The position numbers and the translations under genes are program-made. A model generated the notes under the pieces. That model did not search any database, was not told where the DNA came from, and saw nothing but the letters and a program-made list of their open reading frames with translations. Of a stretch of 64,000 nucleotides of DNA, positions 56,423-64,000 are shown piece after piece. Source of the DNA: Pseudomonas abietaniphila (GTDB taxonomy: Bacteria > Pseudomonadota > Gammaproteobacteria > Pseudomonadales > Pseudomonadaceae); contig NZ_FNCO01000002.1 of the NCBI RefSeq assembly GCF_900100795.1, positions 124,001-188,000 of the forward strand, read 5' to 3'. Numbering within the stretch: position 1 is the first letter of the stretch; every line of letters begins with the position of its first letter.

Positions 56423-56575
56423 CTACTGGGGTGTTCGACAATTGGCCGTATTGGCTGAGTGTGTGGATTTGCCACCTGTCAGTGACCGATCGGAGGCGGC
56501 AGGCTGTCCCGAACGGAGGTTGCTAAATCGCCATGCGAAGTCGATGTCGTTGCGGTAATAGGTGCTGTAGTTCAT
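56423..56575 (-). CDS. Small aromatic-rich ORF just upstream of DAHP synthase (50 aa)
   Basis: ATG at 56575 with AGGAA 6-9 bases upstream; stop TAG at 56425-56423, 40 bases before the DAHP synthase start. The first 17 residues contain six aromatics (MNYSTYYRNDIDFAWRF); the remaining 33 are hydrophilic (Ser/Thr/Asn-rich) and unlike a folded protein. It lies after the attenuator hairpin, so it would be translated only on read-through transcripts. It may be a second regulatory leader peptide or a small protein; translation is not proven. Confidence 0.5.
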   Translation of the reverse strand: MNYSTYYRNDIDFAWRFSNLRSGQPAASDRSLTGGKSTHSANTANCRTPQ

Positions 56576-56620
56576 GTCATGTTCCTCGATTCGAAGCGAA
56601 AGTCAGGTTTTTGAAGGGCT

Positions 56621-56659
56621 AAAAAAACGAAACCCCCGGTCGGGAGGCCGACCGGGGGT
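56621..56659 (-). terminator. Attenuator terminator in the DAHP synthase leader
   Basis: ACCCCCGGTCGG (56632-56643) and its exact complement (56648-56659) make a 12-bp GC-rich stem with a 4-base loop; on the minus strand it is followed by TTTCG and seven T residues (56621-56631). It stands 50 bases after the leader-peptide stop and 46 bases before the next small ORF, inside the transcript of a biosynthetic gene, which is the layout of an attenuator. Confidence 0.9.
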
Positions 56660-56708
56660 AGAGTTATCTCTGGTTGGCGTCCCGTGATTCGTGGGCGCCG
56701 TTTGGGTA

Positions 56709-56852
56709 TCAGGCGCGCCAGTGGCTAAACCAATACCCATAAAAATAAGAAGCAGGCGACGCGATCGTCAGCGCATCCCACACAGCGGTCTTCGCCACCG
56801 AACGCAAGGCGTCGGCAGGGCGATGAAGCGGTGAAAGGCTGGAAAGCAACAT
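56709..56852 (-). CDS. Aromatic-rich leader peptide of the DAHP synthase gene (47 aa)
   Basis: ATG at 56852 preceded by GGAG at 7 bases; stop TGA at 56711-56709. Residues 36-45 read YFYGYWFSHW: three Tyr, two Phe and two Trp in ten codons, just before the stop. Slow decoding there when charged aromatic tRNAs are scarce would alter folding of the RNA ahead of the terminator at 56632-56659, as in trp, phe and his attenuators. I see the frame, the ribosome-binding site and the hairpin directly; the control mechanism is inferred, and an antiterminator arm was not obvious by eye. Confidence 0.75.
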   Translation of the reverse strand: MLLSSLSPLHRPADALRSVAKTAVWDALTIASPASYFYGYWFSHWRA

Positions 56853-57051
56853 GATCGGTCTCCGTTGAATGACGCCGAGCTTACTTCAGCGGCATCCGGT
56901 TATTCAATTGGAAAATTCAATGGAATCGATTGATAGGGTATAGCCGTCTGCGTTGAAGTGGTCATCGCTGTGTGTCGCAGTAGAATGTCGCGACAGTCAG
57001 CCGCAGCACTTATCGTCGTGCGCGGGTAACGGGTGATCAGGAGGATCTACA

Positions 57052-57855
57052 GTGTCCACGAACGAGCAGCACGGCAACAAGCAGGGTCAGCGGCACCGAT
57101 CAGCACCGGTGTTGTGGGCGGCGGCCCAATCACTGTCCGTGGCGGGCGACGTTGCCGCCAATGTGCGGCGCCACCTGCGTTTCATGGAGATCGCCGCGGA
57201 GCAGGGCGTCCGGTTTCTGTTGTTTCCGGAGCTGTCGCTGACCGGCTACGAACCTGCGATGGCTCGCGGGCTAGCCTTCACCGAACTGGACTCGCGACTG
57301 CAGCTTTTAAACAATAAGGCTCAAGCGTTGAAGATGGTCACTGTGGTTGGCGCGCCATTGCTCAGCAGGACGCGAGCTGATGTCCAGATCGCCGCGCTCA
57401 CACTCGGGCTTGATGTCGGGGCACGTGTTTACACCAAGCAGCATCTGCACAGCGGCGAAGAGTCGGTGTTCACGGTTGGCTCAGGCGGCGCTTCTGTCGA
57501 CTTCCAGGAGGAGCGGGTGCATCTGGCGGTCTGCGCGGATTTCAGCCATGCAGCGCATGCGCAGAAAGCTGCCACAGCGGGCGCCACCCTTTACGCCGCG
57601 AGCGTATTGATCTCAGGTCCCGGCTACGCGAACGATTCCGGCTTACTCCAGGATTACTCAAGGACCCACAGGATGCCTGTCTTGATGGCAAATCATGCTG
57701 GCGTCACCGGCGGCTGGCAGTCGGCCGGGCGTAGTGCGTTGTGGGCTGAGACCGGGGAGCGGGTCGCGCAGATCGCTGGCGTGGGTGAGGGCCTGCTGAT
57801 TGCTTCGCGCACTGAAACTGGGTGGACGGCGCGCACCTTGACTGTTTCTCTTTAA
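57052..57855 (+). CDS. Nitrilase-superfamily carbon-nitrogen hydrolase
   Basis: 267 aa. The catalytic Glu-Lys-Cys triad is seen as E60 (FPELSLTGYEP), K129 (YTKQHLHSGEE) and C161 (CADFSHAA). The family hydrolyses amides, carbamoyl compounds or nitriles. Start is GTG at 57052, set by the very strong AGGAGGATCTACA site ending just upstream. The cysteine motif is CADFSH instead of the common CYDxRFP, so the exact substrate branch is unclear. A GNAT gene follows 13 bases downstream, probably in the same transcript. Confidence 0.9.
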   Translation: MSTNEQHGNKQGQRHRSAPVLWAAAQSLSVAGDVAANVRRHLRFMEIAAEQGVRFLLFPELSLTGYEPAMARGLAFTELDSRLQLLNNKAQALKMVTVVGAPLLSRTRADVQIAALTLGLDVGARVYTKQHLHSGEESVFTVGSGGASVDFQEERVHLAVCADFSHAAHAQKAATAGATLYAASVLISGPGYANDSGLLQDYSRTHRMPVLMANHAGVTGGWQSAGRSALWAETGERVAQIAGVGEGLLIASRTETGWTARTLTVSL

Positions 57856-57868
57856 GTAGCATGCGCTG

Positions 57869-58321
57869 ATGATCGTGAAAAAAGTGAATCTTCGCCTGTC
57901 CCTCGCCTCGATCGATGATCTTCCGTTCGCCCGAGAACTCACGCGGGTCAACATGCGCGCTTATTACGCCCAGTACGGCTTGATCTGGCAGCCTGCGGCG
58001 TTTGACGCCGAATGGCCTTCGCGCGAGAGTTACTTGATTCACAGGGAAAGTTGTCTTATTGGATTTCTGGGAATCACTGTCGAGAAGAACTACCTGTACG
58101 TGCGCGATATTCAGTTGGTAGAAGCGTATCGCGGCGAGGGTGTCGGGGCGTGGGCCATGACGCGCATTGCGCACATGGCGGCTGAGAGGCGATGTGAACG
58201 CATACGGTTGAAAGTGTTTAAAAGCAATCCCGCAACAGCCTTGTACCGCAGGCTCGGCTACGCGAGCGTGGGGGAAGAAACGGCGTTGCTCTGGATGGAA
58301 CGCCTTGTAGACGAGCGCTGA
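57869..58321 (+). CDS. GNAT-family N-acetyltransferase
   Basis: 150 aa, compact GNAT fold. Acetyl-CoA motif: YVRDIQLVEAYRGEGVGAWAMTRIAHMAAERRC (RGEGVG pyrophosphate loop), then IRLKVFKSNPATALYRRLGYASVGEET, the RimI-like C-terminal half. It begins 13 bases after the nitrilase-type hydrolase, without a strong ribosome-binding site of its own, suggesting co-translation. Substrate not predictable. Confidence 0.87.
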   Translation: MIVKKVNLRLSLASIDDLPFARELTRVNMRAYYAQYGLIWQPAAFDAEWPSRESYLIHRESCLIGFLGITVEKNYLYVRDIQLVEAYRGEGVGAWAMTRIAHMAAERRCERIRLKVFKSNPATALYRRLGYASVGEETALLWMERLVDER

Positions 58322-58444
58322 CAAGCAGTTTGCGCGGTAGTGTCTTACTGCCATGGCGGATATTTTTGTTTATGACTGCGGTATGGGCAGGCGATTAGCA
58401 CCAACTTTGCAGAAACATCCTACAAATAACAGGATGTAAATAAC

Positions 58445-58678
58445 TTACTCTACTTCTGAACCGTTGTTACTCAGCGTCGTTGCGGGTATGACACCAACTT
58501 TCATTCCCAGCAGCACGGCCACTTTATGCGATTCGCCGCGCCGGCCTTTTTTTCGGCCGGAAAGTATTTGATAAGTCGTGGCCGGGTCAACACTGTTTTC
58601 CCGTGCAAACTCTTGAACAGATTTACCTTGTTGTTCCAGCCAGGCCTTGGCTTGTGCTGCGGTGCGGATTCCGGGCAT
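58445..58678 (-). CDS. Small phage-type DNA-binding protein
   Basis: 77 aa. VQEFARENSVDPATTYQILSGRKKGRRGESHKVAVLLGMKVG is a helix-turn-helix as in short regulators carried by Pseudomonas prophages and transposable phages. It is divergent from the XRE-type gene at 58761 with 82 bases between the starts, the layout of a phage cI/cro or C/Cox switch. No other phage gene is adjacent. It could be a remnant control module or a domesticated switch. Confidence 0.75.
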   Translation of the reverse strand: MPGIRTAAQAKAWLEQQGKSVQEFARENSVDPATTYQILSGRKKGRRGESHKVAVLLGMKVGVIPATTLSNNGSEVE

Positions 58679-58760
58679 AGTTCAAAACCGTTCAAGTCTG
58701 TTTAAATTTATCTCGATTCTACCATTCGTAAGGATGGGGTCAACAAGGTTGTGCATTCAA

Positions 58761-59126
58761 ATGAGTGGAATAGGTGCCCGTATTAGGGAAGAACGCGAGC
58801 GCTTGGGGCTGTCGCAACGAGCATTCGGAGAAATTGGTGGAGTGGAGCCTAATGCGCAGGGCAAATACGAGAACGGGGACCGTACACCCAAGGCCGACTA
58901 TCTGGCAGCGGTCGCTGCAAAGGGCGTCGATGTGCTCTATGTGCTAACGGGCGGGCGCACGCCGGCGCCCGTTGAGAACCTCAGCGAGGTCGAAGAATGG
59001 GTGCTGGGCAGCTATCGAACATTGGTCAAAGAGGATCAGGACGCGATTTTGCGATTGACCACAACACTGGCCGAATACAAGGCGAGCTACGCGCCGGAGA
59101 AGAAAACGCTATCGGAGGAAGATTGA
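58761..59126 (+). CDS. XRE-family helix-turn-helix regulator
   Basis: 121 aa. IGARIREERERLGLSQRAFGEIGGVEPNAQGKYENGDRTPKADYLAAVAAKGVDVLYVLTG is a standard Cro/C1-type helix-turn-helix as in phage-like repressors (residues 3-65); the C-terminal 50 residues are acidic and helical (EWVLGSYRTLVKEDQDAILRLTTTLAEYK). No peptidase-type cleavage domain, so it is not a classic LexA-like repressor. Start at ATG 58761; upstream in-frame codons cross the operator region. Divergent partner of the gene at 58445. Confidence 0.82.
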   Translation: MSGIGARIREERERLGLSQRAFGEIGGVEPNAQGKYENGDRTPKADYLAAVAAKGVDVLYVLTGGRTPAPVENLSEVEEWVLGSYRTLVKEDQDAILRLTTTLAEYKASYAPEKKTLSEED

Positions 59127-59317
59127 TACTCATTGACGTCTGCAAAGCGTGCGTTTGAAGATTTTTTCAAGTTTCATGGTCGATGGTGATACGTTGTCTC
59201 GATATTGTTATCGATTCTCTGGCACGGCCGTTCGAAGCGTTTTTCGAGCTAGGTCATGCACTTTCTTTTTTGCTAAGGTGACGACCATTCGTCATAAACT
59301 GTTCGTGAGGTGTCTGC

Positions 59318-59962
59318 TTGATTAGGGTGCTGGTTGTCGATGACCACGATCTGGTTCGGACAGGTATCACGCGCATGCTCGCTGACATCGACGGTTTGCA
59401 GGTGGTGGGTCAGGCCGACTCCGGCGAAGAGTCGTTGAAGAAGGCCCGCGAACTCAAACCGGATGTGGTACTGATGGACGTCAAGATGCCTGGCATCGGC
59501 GGACTGGAAGCCACTCGCAAACTCTTGCGCAGCCACCCCGAGATCAAGGTCGTGGCGGTCACTGTGTGTGAGGAGGATCCGTTTCCCACCCGCCTTCTGC
59601 AAGCCGGGGCTGCGGGCTACATGACCAAGGGCGCCGGCCTGACCGAAATGGTGCAGGCGATCCGTCTGGTGTTTGCGGGGCAACGCTACATCAGCCCGCA
59701 AATTGCTCAGCAGCTGGCGCTCAAGTCATTCCAGCCACAGACCAGCAATTCACCCTTCGATCTGCTGTCCGAACGGGAAATCCAGATCGCCTTGATGATT
59801 GTCGGTTGTCAAAAAGTACAGACCATTTCAGACAAACTTTGTCTGTCCCCCAAAACTGTTAATACCTACCGTTACCGTATCTTCGAGAAGCTTTCGATCG
59901 GCAGCGACGTTGAGCTCGCGTTGCTGGCCGTACGTCACGGCATGGTCGATGCCAGCGCCTGA
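59318..59962 (+). CDS. gacA: Response regulator GacA
   Basis: 214 aa. Receiver domain with phospho-acceptor D54 and acidic pair D8-D9, K-T/S positions intact ([14 protein letters not shown]); C-terminal LuxR-type helix-turn-helix ([61 protein letters not shown]). Phosphorylated by the GacS sensor it activates rsm small RNAs, controlling secondary metabolism, motility and virulence. The start is TTG at 59318 (GTGAGG 8 bases upstream), as is usual for gacA. uvrC follows two bases after the stop. Confidence 0.97.
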   Translation: MIRVLVVDDHDLVRTGITRMLADIDGLQVVGQADSGEESLKKARELKPDVVLMDVKMPGIGGLEATRKLLRSHPEIKVVAVTVCEEDPFPTRLLQAGAAGYMTKGAGLTEMVQAIRLVFAGQRYISPQIAQQLALKSFQPQTSNSPFDLLSEREIQIALMIVGCQKVQTISDKLCLSPKTVNTYRYRIFEKLSIGSDVELALLAVRHGMVDASA

Positions 59963-59964
59963 AA

Positions 59965-61788
59965 ATGACCCAGCCGTTTGATCCAAGTGCATTCCTGTCC
60001 ACCTGCAGTGGCCGTCCCGGCGTGTATCGCATGTTCGATACCGAAGGGCGGCTTCTTTACGTCGGCAAAGCCAAAAACCTGAAGAAGCGTCTGGCGAGCT
60101 ATTTCCGCAAGACCGGCCATGCGCCGAAGACCAGTGCGCTGGTCGCCAGGATCTCGCAAGTGGAAACCACCATCACCGCCAATGAAACCGAGGCGTTGCT
60201 GCTGGAACAGACGCTGATCAAAGAGTCTCGGCCGCCTTACAATATCCTCTTGCGCGACGACAAATCCTACCCGTACGTGCACTTGTCCGATGGTGAGTTT
60301 CCGCGGCTGAGCATTCATCGCGGTGCGAAAAAGGCCAAGGGCCGTTATTTCGGTCCTTACCCCAGCGCTGGCGCGATTCGCGAAAGCCTGAGCATTTTGC
60401 AAAAGACCTTTCATGTGCGTCAGTGCGAGGACAGTTTCTACAAGAACCGCACGCGACCCTGCCTTCAGTATCAGATCAAACGTTGCAAGGGACCGTGTGT
60501 CGGTCTGGTCGAGCCACAGGTGTACGCCGAGGATGTGCGCCACTCGGTGATGTTCCTCGAAGGGCGCAGCAACGCCTTGACCGACGAGTTGAACTCTCTG
60601 ATGGAAAAGGCGGCGATGGACCTCAACTTCGAGCACGCCGCCGAACTGCGTGATCAGATCGGCTTGCTTCGACGCGTGCAGGACCAGCAGAGCATGGAAG
60701 GCGGGACGGGCGATGTCGATGTCGTGGCCGCGTTCGTCAATCCGGGCGGTGCTTGCGTGCATCTGATCAGTGTGCGCGGTGGTCGCGTCCTGGGCAGCAA
60801 GAACTTTTTTCCTCAGGTGGGTATCGAGGAAGAGGTCGGTGAAGTCATGTCGGCCTTCCTGGCTCAGTATTTCCTGGGAGGCGGCGAGCGAGAGCTGCCA
60901 AGCGAAGTGATCGTCAACGTGGTAAATGAAGATTTCCCTGCGTTGATCGAAGCCATCGAGGCCTCGCGCGGTCGTGAAATCACCATCAGTCATCGTGTGC
61001 GAGGCACGCGGGCTCGCTGGCAGCAGTTGGCGGTCACCAACGCAGAACAGGCGTTGGCTGCGCGATTGGCGAACCGTCAGCATGTCGCTGCTCGCTTCGA
61101 GGCGTTGGCTGAAGTTCTCAAGCTGGACGAGCCTCCGCAGCGTCTGGAATGTTATGACATCAGCCATTCCAGCGGCGAGGCCACGGTTGCCTCTTGCGTG
61201 GTGTTCGGGCCTGAAGGGCCGATCAAGTCAGACTACCGTCGCTACAATATCGAAGGTGTCACAGCGGGTGACGATTATGCTGCCATGCATCAGGCCCTGA
61301 CCCGGCGCTTCAGCAAGATCAAGGAGGGTGAGGGCAAGCTGCCCGACATTTTGCTGGTGGACGGTGGCAAAGGTCAGTTGAACATGGCCCGCGATGTTAT
61401 GAATGAGCTCGCCGTGCCCGACCTGATTTTGCTCGGTGTCGCAAAAGGCACCACCCGCAAGGCGGGTTTTGAAACCTTGTACCTGAACGATGCCGCCCAC
61501 GAGTTCACCTTGCGGGGGGACTCGCCCGCATTGCATCTGATCCAGCAAATCCGTGATGAGGCCCACCGGTTCGCGATCACCGGACACCGTGCCCGTCGTG
61601 GTAAAACCCGACGCACATCAACGCTGGAAGGCGTCGCTGGGGTAGGTCCGACGCGTCGCCGGGACCTGCTCAAGCACTTCGGTGGATTGCAAGAACTGTC
61701 CCGCGCCAGCATCGAAGAAATTGCCAAAGCGCCCGGAATAAGCAAAAAGCTCGCAGAGTCGATTTATGCGAACCTGCACAGCGAGTAG
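59965..61788 (+). CDS. uvrC: Excinuclease ABC subunit C (UvrC)
   Basis: 607 aa. N-terminal GIY-YIG nuclease ([29 protein letters not shown], 16-95), UVR interaction segment near 200-235, RNase H-like second nuclease ([21 protein letters not shown], around 380-400; [12 protein letters not shown]) and a C-terminal double helix-hairpin-helix ([30 protein letters not shown]). It makes both incisions in nucleotide excision repair with UvrB. The start lies two bases after the gacA stop, so gacA-uvrC are transcribed together as known in fluorescent pseudomonads. Confidence 0.98.
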   Translation: MTQPFDPSAFLSTCSGRPGVYRMFDTEGRLLYVGKAKNLKKRLASYFRKTGHAPKTSALVARISQVETTITANETEALLLEQTLIKESRPPYNILLRDDKSYPYVHLSDGEFPRLSIHRGAKKAKGRYFGPYPSAGAIRESLSILQKTFHVRQCEDSFYKNRTRPCLQYQIKRCKGPCVGLVEPQVYAEDVRHSVMFLEGRSNALTDELNSLMEKAAMDLNFEHAAELRDQIGLLRRVQDQQSMEGGTGDVDVVAAFVNPGGACVHLISVRGGRVLGSKNFFPQVGIEEEVGEVMSAFLAQYFLGGGERELPSEVIVNVVNEDFPALIEAIEASRGREITISHRVRGTRARWQQLAVTNAEQALAARLANRQHVAARFEALAEVLKLDEPPQRLECYDISHSSGEATVASCVVFGPEGPIKSDYRRYNIEGVTAGDDYAAMHQALTRRFSKIKEGEGKLPDILLVDGGKGQLNMARDVMNELAVPDLILLGVAKGTTRKAGFETLYLNDAAHEFTLRGDSPALHLIQQIRDEAHRFAITGHRARRGKTRRTSTLEGVAGVGPTRRRDLLKHFGGLQELSRASIEEIAKAPGISKKLAESIYANLHSE

Positions 61789-61820
61789 AATGCCCGCTCA
61801 CCTCGTAGCCAGTTGTGCCG

Positions 61821-62381
61821 ATGAATATCCCTAATCTGATTACCGTTTTACGTGTCCTGCTGATTCCGATCTTCATTCTGTTGTTCTACCTGCCTTATTA
61901 CTGGAGCTACACGGCAGCCAGTTCGGTCTTCGCATTAGCAGCGGCCACCGACTGGCTCGACGGCTACCTGGCTCGACGCCTTGAGCAGAGCACGCCGTTC
62001 GGTGCGTTCCTTGACCCGGTGGCCGACAAGCTCATGGTGGCTGTGGCGTTGGTATTGCTGGTGCAGGCCCACGCTAATTTCTGGCTGACATTGCCAGCGG
62101 CGGTCATCATCGGACGCGAGATCGTGATTTCGGCGCTTCGCGAATGGATGGCCGAGCTGGGCGCTCGTGCTCAGGTCGCGGTGTCAAACCTGGGCAAATG
62201 GAAAACCGCAGCGCAAATGCTCGCTTTGGTCATCCTGCTGGCCAACCCGCCGGCATTCACGTTCTGGGTTGTGCTGGGTTACGTACTGCTGATGGTAGCG
62301 GCGGGGCTGACGTTGTGGTCAATGGTGCAGTACCTCCGGGCCGCGTGGCCGCATCTGCGCACTACGACAGATGAAAAATAA
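61821..62381 (+). CDS. pgsA: CDP-diacylglycerol-glycerol-3-phosphate 3-phosphatidyltransferase PgsA
   Basis: 186 aa integral membrane enzyme making phosphatidylglycerophosphate. The CDP-alcohol phosphatidyltransferase signature D-x2-D-G-x2-A-R-x8-G-x3-D-x3-D is complete ([20 protein letters not shown], then LDPVADK). About four to five membrane helices. ATG at 61821 gives the standard [18 protein letters not shown] start; a GTG six bases earlier is in frame. It is 32 bases after uvrC and probably in the same transcript. Confidence 0.97.
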   Translation: MNIPNLITVLRVLLIPIFILLFYLPYYWSYTAASSVFALAAATDWLDGYLARRLEQSTPFGAFLDPVADKLMVAVALVLLVQAHANFWLTLPAAVIIGREIVISALREWMAELGARAQVAVSNLGKWKTAAQMLALVILLANPPAFTFWVVLGYVLLMVAAGLTLWSMVQYLRAAWPHLRTTTDEK

Positions 62382-62400
62382 GTTTTTTTAAATCAAGGGG

Positions 62401-62428
62401 TTGACGGGGTCATTTGAATCTATAGAAT
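62401..62428 (+). promoter_or_regulatory. Promoter of tRNA-Gly
   Basis: TTGACG (62401-62406) and TAGAAT (62423-62428) are separated by 16 bases; the predicted start is about 8 bases before the tRNA. A T-run after pgsA (62383-62390) lies just upstream. Confidence 0.65.
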
Positions 62429-62442
62429 GGCGCCCACACCAA

Positions 62443-62518
<76 letters not shown>

Positions 62519-62566
62519 AGTTTTGATCTACAGACTTCCACTGACGTCTGTAAGTCATTGAAATTA

Positions 62567-62586
62567 GGGGCTTCGGCCCCTTTTTT
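62567..62586 (+). terminator. Terminator after tRNA-Gly
   Basis: GGGGC-TTCG-GCCCC (62567-62580) followed by six T residues. A 5-bp GC stem with the stable TTCG tetraloop, 49 bases after the tRNA. Confidence 0.85.
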
Positions 62587-62717
62587 CATTCCAGCCAAAG
62601 CCACGGAAATCCACCGACAGCCAGCGTTTTTGAGGCCAAAATTGAGGCCAGAGAATGCGGGTGGTGCCGGTTCCGGGTTGTTGCTGGGGTTGGATCGGGA
62701 TGACCAGCAGCATTGAG

Positions 62718-62739
62718 CCTAAGTCTCACGACTTAGGAG
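62718..62739 (+). promoter_or_regulatory. Hairpin covering the integrase ribosome-binding site
   Basis: CCTAAGTC (62718-62725), 4-base loop, GACTTAGG (62730-62737) form a perfect 8-bp stem. Its 3' arm contains the first bases of the AGGAG Shine-Dalgarno (62735-62739), which lies 7 bases before the ATG at 62747. Translation of the integrase could be limited by this fold. Confidence 0.6.
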
Positions 62740-62746
62740 TTTGATG

Positions 62747-64000
62747 ATGGCACTCTCTGATCTGACCGTGCGGCAAGCCAAGGCCGCCAAGAAAACCTAC
62801 AGCATCCCCGATACCGATGGCCTCGGCCTGGTGGTCGCCCCCACCGGCGGCAAATCGTGGCACCTGCGCTACTACTGGCTCGGCAAGCAAAAACGCATAT
62901 CCCTGGGCAACTATCCCGAGATCGGCCTGCGCGAAGCCCGCACCTTGCGCGACGAAGCCAGGGCGCTCCTGGCCCAAGGCATCAACCCCCACACCGACCG
63001 CAAGCAGAAACGGCATGCGGTCAAGCTGGCCTCGGACTACACATTCAAGGCAGTCTTCGATGCTTGGGTCGAGCACCGCGCCAAGGAACTCAAGGAAGGC
63101 CGGAACAGCACACTGTCGCAGATCAAGCGGATGTTCGAGAAAGACGTGCTGCCCAGCCTCAAGCAGATGTCGATCTATGACATTCGCAGGCCGCAACTCC
63201 TGGGCGTCCTGGCGCGGATCGAGAAGCGCGAGGCCTTCACCACTGCCGAAAAGGTCCGGACCTGGCTGGGGCAGCTATTCCGCTATGCGCTCGTCATCGT
63301 CGAGGGCATGGAGGCCAATCCGGCCACGGACCTGGACGTAGTGGCCGAGCCCAAGCCCGCGGTGACCCATAACCCCTACCTGCACCTGCCCGAGCTTCCC
63401 GAGTTCCTCCAGAAGCTCAGGCTCTACAACCCGCGCGGCTGGCAAACCCAGCTCGGTATCCGCCTGCTGTTCTTGACCGGCGTGCGCACCGGCGAACTGC
63501 GGCTGGCGACCCCGGATCAGTTCGACCTCGACCGTGGGCTTTGGATCATCCCCCCGCAGATCGTCAAGCAGCTTCAGGACGAGATGCGCAAAGCGGGGAA
63601 GCGGCCGCAGGACGTACCGCCCTACATCGTGCCGCTGTCCCTTCAGGCCATCGAGATCGTGCGCTACCTCCTGGGGGTGATGCGGCCCGCCCAGCGCCAC
63701 CTGCTGACGCACCGCAGCGAACTCAAGAAGCGCATCAGCGAGAACACGCTCAACGCCGCCTTGAAGCGGATGGGCTACGAGGACAAACTGACCGGCCACG
63801 GTATTCGTGGAACCATCTCGACGGCACTCAACGAGATCGGCTATCCCAAGATTTGGGTGGACGCGCAGCTTTCGCATTCCGACCCAAACAAGGTGAGTTC
63901 GGCCTACAACCACGCCAAGTACGTGGAACCGCGCCGCCGGATGATGCAGGACTGGGCCGACCGCCTCGACTTGCTCGAACAGGGCCAAGTCGAAGCGGCC
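62747..64000 (+). CDS. Tyrosine integrase of the tRNA-Gly element (3' end beyond the window)
   Basis: 418 codons visible, open at the right edge. N-terminal DUF4102/arm-binding domain (MALSDLTVRQAKAAKKTY...GGKSWHLRYYWLGKQKRISLGNYPEIGLREAR), SAM-like core-binding region (about 100-200), then the catalytic domain with R247 (TGVRTGE), H351-x2-R354 (GHGIRGT), H377 (LSHSD) and Y387 (SAYNHAKY): the full Arg-His-Arg-His-Tyr set. It closely resembles P4-type integrases of the ICEclc/PAGI-2 group (IntB13), which are longer than typical phage integrases and insert into tRNA-Gly. ATG at 62747 is preferred over an ATG immediately before it because of AGGAG spacing. Confidence 0.93.
   Translation, partial: MALSDLTVRQAKAAKKTYSIPDTDGLGLVVAPTGGKSWHLRYYWLGKQKRISLGNYPEIGLREARTLRDEARALLAQGINPHTDRKQKRHAVKLASDYTFKAVFDAWVEHRAKELKEGRNSTLSQIKRMFEKDVLPSLKQMSIYDIRRPQLLGVLARIEKREAFTTAEKVRTWLGQLFRYALVIVEGMEANPATDLDVVAEPKPAVTHNPYLHLPELPEFLQKLRLYNPRGWQTQLGIRLLFLTGVRTGELRLATPDQFDLDRGLWIIPPQIVKQLQDEMRKAGKRPQDVPPYIVPLSLQAIEIVRYLLGVMRPAQRHLLTHRSELKKRISENTLNAALKRMGYEDKLTGHGIRGTISTALNEIGYPKIWVDAQLSHSDPNKVSSAYNHAKYVEPRRRMMQDWADRLDLLEQGQVEAA

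Larger units (their letters stand above)
62519..64000 (+). mobile_element. Left part of an ICEclc/PAGI-2-like integrative element
   Basis: Starting right after the tRNA-Gly 3' end, the region holds an intergenic stretch and a tyrosine integrase whose N-terminal reading matches the ICEclc/PAGI-2 family. Base composition is slightly more GC-rich than the flanking host genes. Only the entry of the element is visible; its length, cargo and ability to excise are unknown. Confidence 0.75.

Noticed and set aside
56423..56475. Extended DAHP synthase starting at 56475
   Set aside because: The extra 31 residues overlap the small aromatic ORF in another frame and have no good ribosome-binding site, while AGGAAG precedes 56382.
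58445..59126. Toxin-antitoxin pair
   Set aside because: Both proteins are DNA-binding regulators, they are divergent rather than in one operon, and neither resembles a toxin.

Overview
The window is about 61-62% GC chromosomal DNA from a Pseudomonas. The strongest marker is the right-hand block gacA (TTG start) - uvrC - pgsA - tRNA-Gly(GCC). A class I DAHP synthase, the yejABEF peptide importer, the bdhA / GntP permease / sigma-54 activator trio for 3-hydroxybutyrate, many LysR regulators and GTAGGAGCG-type REP elements agree with this. A plant- or soil-associated member of the fluorescens/syringae lineage is likely, but the species cannot be fixed from this sequence.

Layout. 1-6.5 kb: a sugar or sugar-alcohol importer (SorC-type regulator, two permeases, binding protein, Zn dehydrogenase; divergent ATPase). 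6.6-9.3 kb: a lipoprotein, a periplasmic beta-propeller and a DUF305 protein. 9.3-12.9 kb: LysR, tartrate dehydrogenase and DctA. 12.9-18.9 kb: envelope proteins (L,D-transpeptidase, SleB hydrolase, CAP protein), a peroxiredoxin-like protein, a LysR and an OprB-type porin. 19-29.3 kb: five transport or redox genes among four LysR regulators, ending in an MHS-family transporter plus an M14 deacylase. 29.4-35.2 kb: GNAT, EEP nuclease, MFS, ABC-F, NUDIX and a small secreted protein. 35.5-42.1 kb: a compact catabolic operon (polar amino-acid ABC importer, RidA, IclR, PLP eliminase, PfkB sugar kinase) best read as amino-sugar-acid degradation. 42.3-43.9 kb: a parvulin and a lone PilT/PilU ATPase. 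43.9-47.8 kb: 3-hydroxybutyrate use. 47.8-53.4 kb: yejABEF. 53.7-57 kb: a second parvulin, a lipase, and a DAHP synthase preceded by a leader-peptide attenuator. 57-59.1 kb: a nitrilase-superfamily enzyme, a GNAT and a phage-type divergent regulator pair. 59.3-62.5 kb: gacA, uvrC, pgsA and tRNA-Gly. 62.5-64 kb: the entry of an integrative element with a tyrosine integrase resembling those of ICEclc/PAGI-2 elements, which runs off the window.

The main items for a second look are: (i) a 47-codon leader ORF with the aromatic run YFYGYWFSHW, followed by a 12-bp GC-rich terminator hairpin, then a second aromatic-rich small ORF, all ahead of DAHP synthase; (ii) the RidA / D-serine-dehydratase-like / sugar-kinase operon with an IclR-type palindrome; (iii) the ICE junction, where a hairpin covers the integrase ribosome-binding site; (iv) a well-formed sigma-54 promoter with a candidate upstream activator site before the hydroxybutyrate permease. 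All protein assignments come from reading motifs and overall similarity by eye; no database search was run.
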